A stretch of DNA of 6,942 nucleotides from positions 1 to 6,942 of the forward strand of contig JAFACJ010000467.1 in assembly GCA_023425615.1 (NCBI GenBank). Reading direction: 5' to 3'. The first letter of the stretch is position 1; each line of letters opens with the position of its first letter. The DNA is from Actinomycetes bacterium. Its GTDB lineage: Bacteria > Actinomycetota > Actinomycetes > Streptosporangiales > Streptosporangiaceae. Below the pieces are notes generated by a model. The model ran no database searches. It was not told where the DNA came from and worked only from the letters and a program-made list of their open reading frames with translations. A program made the translations under genes and the position numbers. Below are positions 5,358-6,942 of the stretch, one piece after another.

Positions 5358-6374
5358 TCACGAACCGGTTCTGACGCGGCCATCTGATGGCGCTCCGGCC
5401 GGAGAGGCGTACAGGGCGGTGATGTCCGCCGCGGTGTCGGCGAGCAGGGCGCGGGCCTCCGCCGGGGCGAGGACCTCGAGGTCGGCGCCGAAGGCGAGGA
5501 GCGGGCGGACGGCGGGCAGCGCGCGGAAGCCGAGGGTCGCGGTGAACCAGGTGCCGTCGACCGGGACCGGCGGGCCGTGCAGGTTCGCGGCGTTGAGCCG
5601 CTGGAACAGGTCGAGCACCCGCCGGTGCACCCGTACCTCGACGGTCACCGCGTCGGGGATGCGCTCCACGCCGTCGCGCAGTTCGGCCCAGAGCCCGCCC
5701 AGGGTGACGTGCGGCCGACGCCGGACCTCCTGCCCGGTGACCTCCGAGGAGAGCACCCGGTCGGCGCGGTACAGACGCGGCTCTCCGTCGAGATCGGCGA
5801 CCAGGTACCAGACACCGGCCTTGCTGACGAGGCCGTACGGGTCCACGACATAGGACTTGACCCTCGCCGCCGGATCGTCACCCGGGCAGGCGCGGGCGTG
5901 CCGGTAGGTCATCGCCAGCCGCCGGTCGGTGAACACCGCCCGCTGAAGGTCGGTGAGCTCCGCCTTGGCGGGCTCGCGCATCCAGCGCACCGGGTCGACC
6001 AGGATGCGGCTGCTGATCTGCTCGGCCGACGGCCGGTGCGGCGCGGGCAGCGCGGCCATCACCTTGCGCAGCGCCGAGGCCATCGCCGGGCCCAGCCCGA
6101 GCGCGTCATGGGTGGTGTCGGTGGCCAGCACGAACAGCGCGCGTGCCTCGTCGCTGGTCAGCCCGGTCATGTCGGTCCGGTAGCCGGGCAGCAGATGGAT
6201 CCCGCCGCCGCGTCCCCGTGACGCCCATACCGGGACCCCCGCCGCCGACAGCGCCTCGACGTCGCGGTAGATGGTGCGCGTCGAGACCTCCAGCCGTTCG
6301 GCCAGCTCCGAGGCCGGGACCTGGGACCGTGACTGCAGCAGGAGCATGATCGACAGCAATCGGTCGGCACGCAT
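5358..6374 (-). CDS. WYL-domain transcriptional regulator (YafY/DeoR type)
   Basis: A 338-residue cytoplasmic regulator of normal length for the family. Residues 1-60 form a winged HTH (HTH_11): ASELAERLEVSTRTIYRDVEAL at 21-42, with the recognition helix around STRTIYRDVE. A helical linker follows to about 140. The WYL domain spans about 141-208 and contains the signature GVWYLVADLDGEPRLYRADRV with Trp189, Tyr190 and Leu191. A WCX-type C-terminal extension covers about 240-322. WYL domains are ligand-binding modules that often sense nucleic acid or small molecules; the ligand here is unknown. The ATG at 6374 has only a weak SD (TTGAG). The gene diverges from the TIGR03086-type gene, and a palindrome between them suggests that it controls that gene and itself. 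Confidence 0.9.
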   Translation of the reverse strand: MRADRLLSIMLLLQSRSQVPASELAERLEVSTRTIYRDVEALSAAGVPVWASRGRGGGIHLLPGYRTDMTGLTSDEARALFVLATDTTHDALGLGPAMASALRKVMAALPAPHRPSAEQISSRILVDPVRWMREPAKAELTDLQRAVFTDRRLAMTYRHARACPGDDPAARVKSYVVDPYGLVSKAGVWYLVADLDGEPRLYRADRVLSSEVTGQEVRRRPHVTLGGLWAELRDGVERIPDAVTVEVRVHRRVLDLFQRLNAANLHGPPVPVDGTWFTATLGFRALPAVRPLLAFGADLEVLAPAEARALLADTAADITALYASPAGAPSDGRVRTGS

Positions 6375-6384
6375 GGCTCAATCA

Positions 6385-6399
6385 TGACATCAGATGTCA
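6385..6399. promoter_or_regulatory. Probable operator of the WYL regulator
   Basis: TGACATCAGATGTCA is a perfect inverted repeat with seven-base arms around a central A. It lies 10 bases upstream of the regulator's ATG and 45 bases upstream of the divergent gene's start. The position and symmetry fit an autoregulatory site for a dimeric HTH protein. I see no clear -35/-10 pair for either direction. Confidence 0.6.
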
Positions 6400-6432
6400 G
6401 GTAAGGCCGGGAGAGTGGGGGCACCGACAACC

Positions 6433-6438
6433 GAGGAG
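6433..6438 (+). promoter_or_regulatory. Ribosome binding site that chooses between two adjacent ATG codons
   Basis: GAGGAG stands three bases before ATG 6442 and six bases before the in-frame ATG 6445. The six-base spacing is the normal one, so 6445 is preferred. The choice changes the protein by one methionine. Confidence 0.6.
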
Positions 6439-6444
6439 AACATG

Positions 6445-6942
6445 ATGGATCCGCGACCGAACCTCGCCCGTGCCCTCGACCAGGTCGAACGCCTCGCCTC
6501 CGAGATCGAGCCGGGGATGCTCGGCCGGCCCACCCCGTGCGCCGAGTTCGACCTGCGCGCCCTGATCGGCCATGTCGTCGGCGCGGCGCACCGCATCGCC
6601 TACACCGGCGAAGGCGGTCGCGGCCTCGACCTGCCGGCCGCGGCCGGCGCGATCGAGGACACCGACTGGCCCGGCGCCGTCGCCCGCGCCAAGGACCGCG
6701 TCTCCGCCGCCTGGGCGGACGACGCCAGGCTTCAGCACAAGGTCGAGGTCCCCTGGGGCACGGTCCCCGGATTCGCCGCCCTCGGCGGCTATGTGATGGA
6801 GCTCGCCACCCACACCTGGGATCTCGCCCAGGTCATCGACCCCGCCGCCGACCTCGACCCGGCCGTCGCCGAGGCCGCCCTCGCGGTCGCGACGAAGGTC
6901 CTGCCGCCCGGCATCCGCGCCGACGACGACGTGCCGTTCGGC
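6445..6942 (+). CDS. TIGR03086/DinB-like maleylpyruvate-isomerase-fold protein (partial, runs off the right edge)
   Basis: The frame is open for 166 codons to the window end, so the C-terminus is missing; family members are usually near 180-200 residues, so most of the protein is present. The N-terminal half has TPCAEFDLRALIGHVVGAAHRIA (30-52) and the later part has GYVMELATHTWDLAQVI (115-131). By family knowledge the fold is a DinB-like four-helix bundle related to mycothiol-dependent enzymes, with a metal site. His43, Glu119 and His123 are the likely ligands seen here. The substrate is unknown; many members are annotated only as metal-binding proteins. The neighbouring WYL regulator and the palindrome at 6385-6399 suggest local control. 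The coding DNA is as GC-rich at third positions as the rest of the window, with no sign of transfer. Confidence 0.82.
   Translation, partial: MDPRPNLARALDQVERLASEIEPGMLGRPTPCAEFDLRALIGHVVGAAHRIAYTGEGGRGLDLPAAAGAIEDTDWPGAVARAKDRVSAAWADDARLQHKVEVPWGTVPGFAALGGYVMELATHTWDLAQVIDPAADLDPAVAEAALAVATKVLPPGIRADDDVPFG

Noticed and set aside
5362..5371. Ten-base palindrome GAACCGGTTC
   Set aside because: It falls inside the last codons of the WYL regulator and such short GC palindromes are expected by chance.

Overview
The window is high-GC DNA with the codon use, SD-led starts and secreted-protein families of a mycelial actinomycete. I would guess the Streptosporangiales or a relative, because of the I36-domain hydrolase fusions, the NBR1-Ig membrane protein and the WYL/TIGR03086 pair. 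That guess rests on family recall; no search was run. Eight genes fill it, and no gene-free stretch reaches 300 bases.

Left end (1-1207): two divergent genes share a 174-base gap. One is a minus-strand secreted protein cut by the window edge, probably the N-terminal extracytoplasmic part of a HupE/UreJ-like metal permease. The other is a plus-strand lipoprotein with a partial resemblance to BMP/PnrA binding proteins.

Centre (1406-4178): three plus-strand genes with gaps of 40 and 33 bases form a probable operon of exported cell-wall enzymes. They are a peptidoglycan-binding/M15-like protein, an I36-M23 endopeptidase and an I36-SpoIID/LytB protein. The two I36 modules come from one duplicated DNA block, and a 169-bp core differs at a single base while its flanks differ by roughly 13 percent. 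The run ends in an 18-bp hairpin that also closes the convergent gene.

Right of centre (4230-5282, minus): an XRE-type HTH, one membrane helix and an extracytoplasmic NBR1-Ig-like domain. The shape resembles RodZ. A -10-like TAGCTT six bases before the GTG suggests a leaderless mRNA.

Right end (5358-6942): a WYL regulator (minus) diverges from a TIGR03086/DinB-like putative metal-binding protein (plus, cut by the edge). A 15-bp perfect palindrome between them is the likely operator.

The most coherent reading is a secreted peptidoglycan-remodelling cassette with two I36-tagged enzymes of different chemistry, lying tail to tail with a possible envelope-sensing or scaffold protein. The outer genes look like ordinary neighbours. 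No RNA gene, CRISPR array or insertion sequence was seen.
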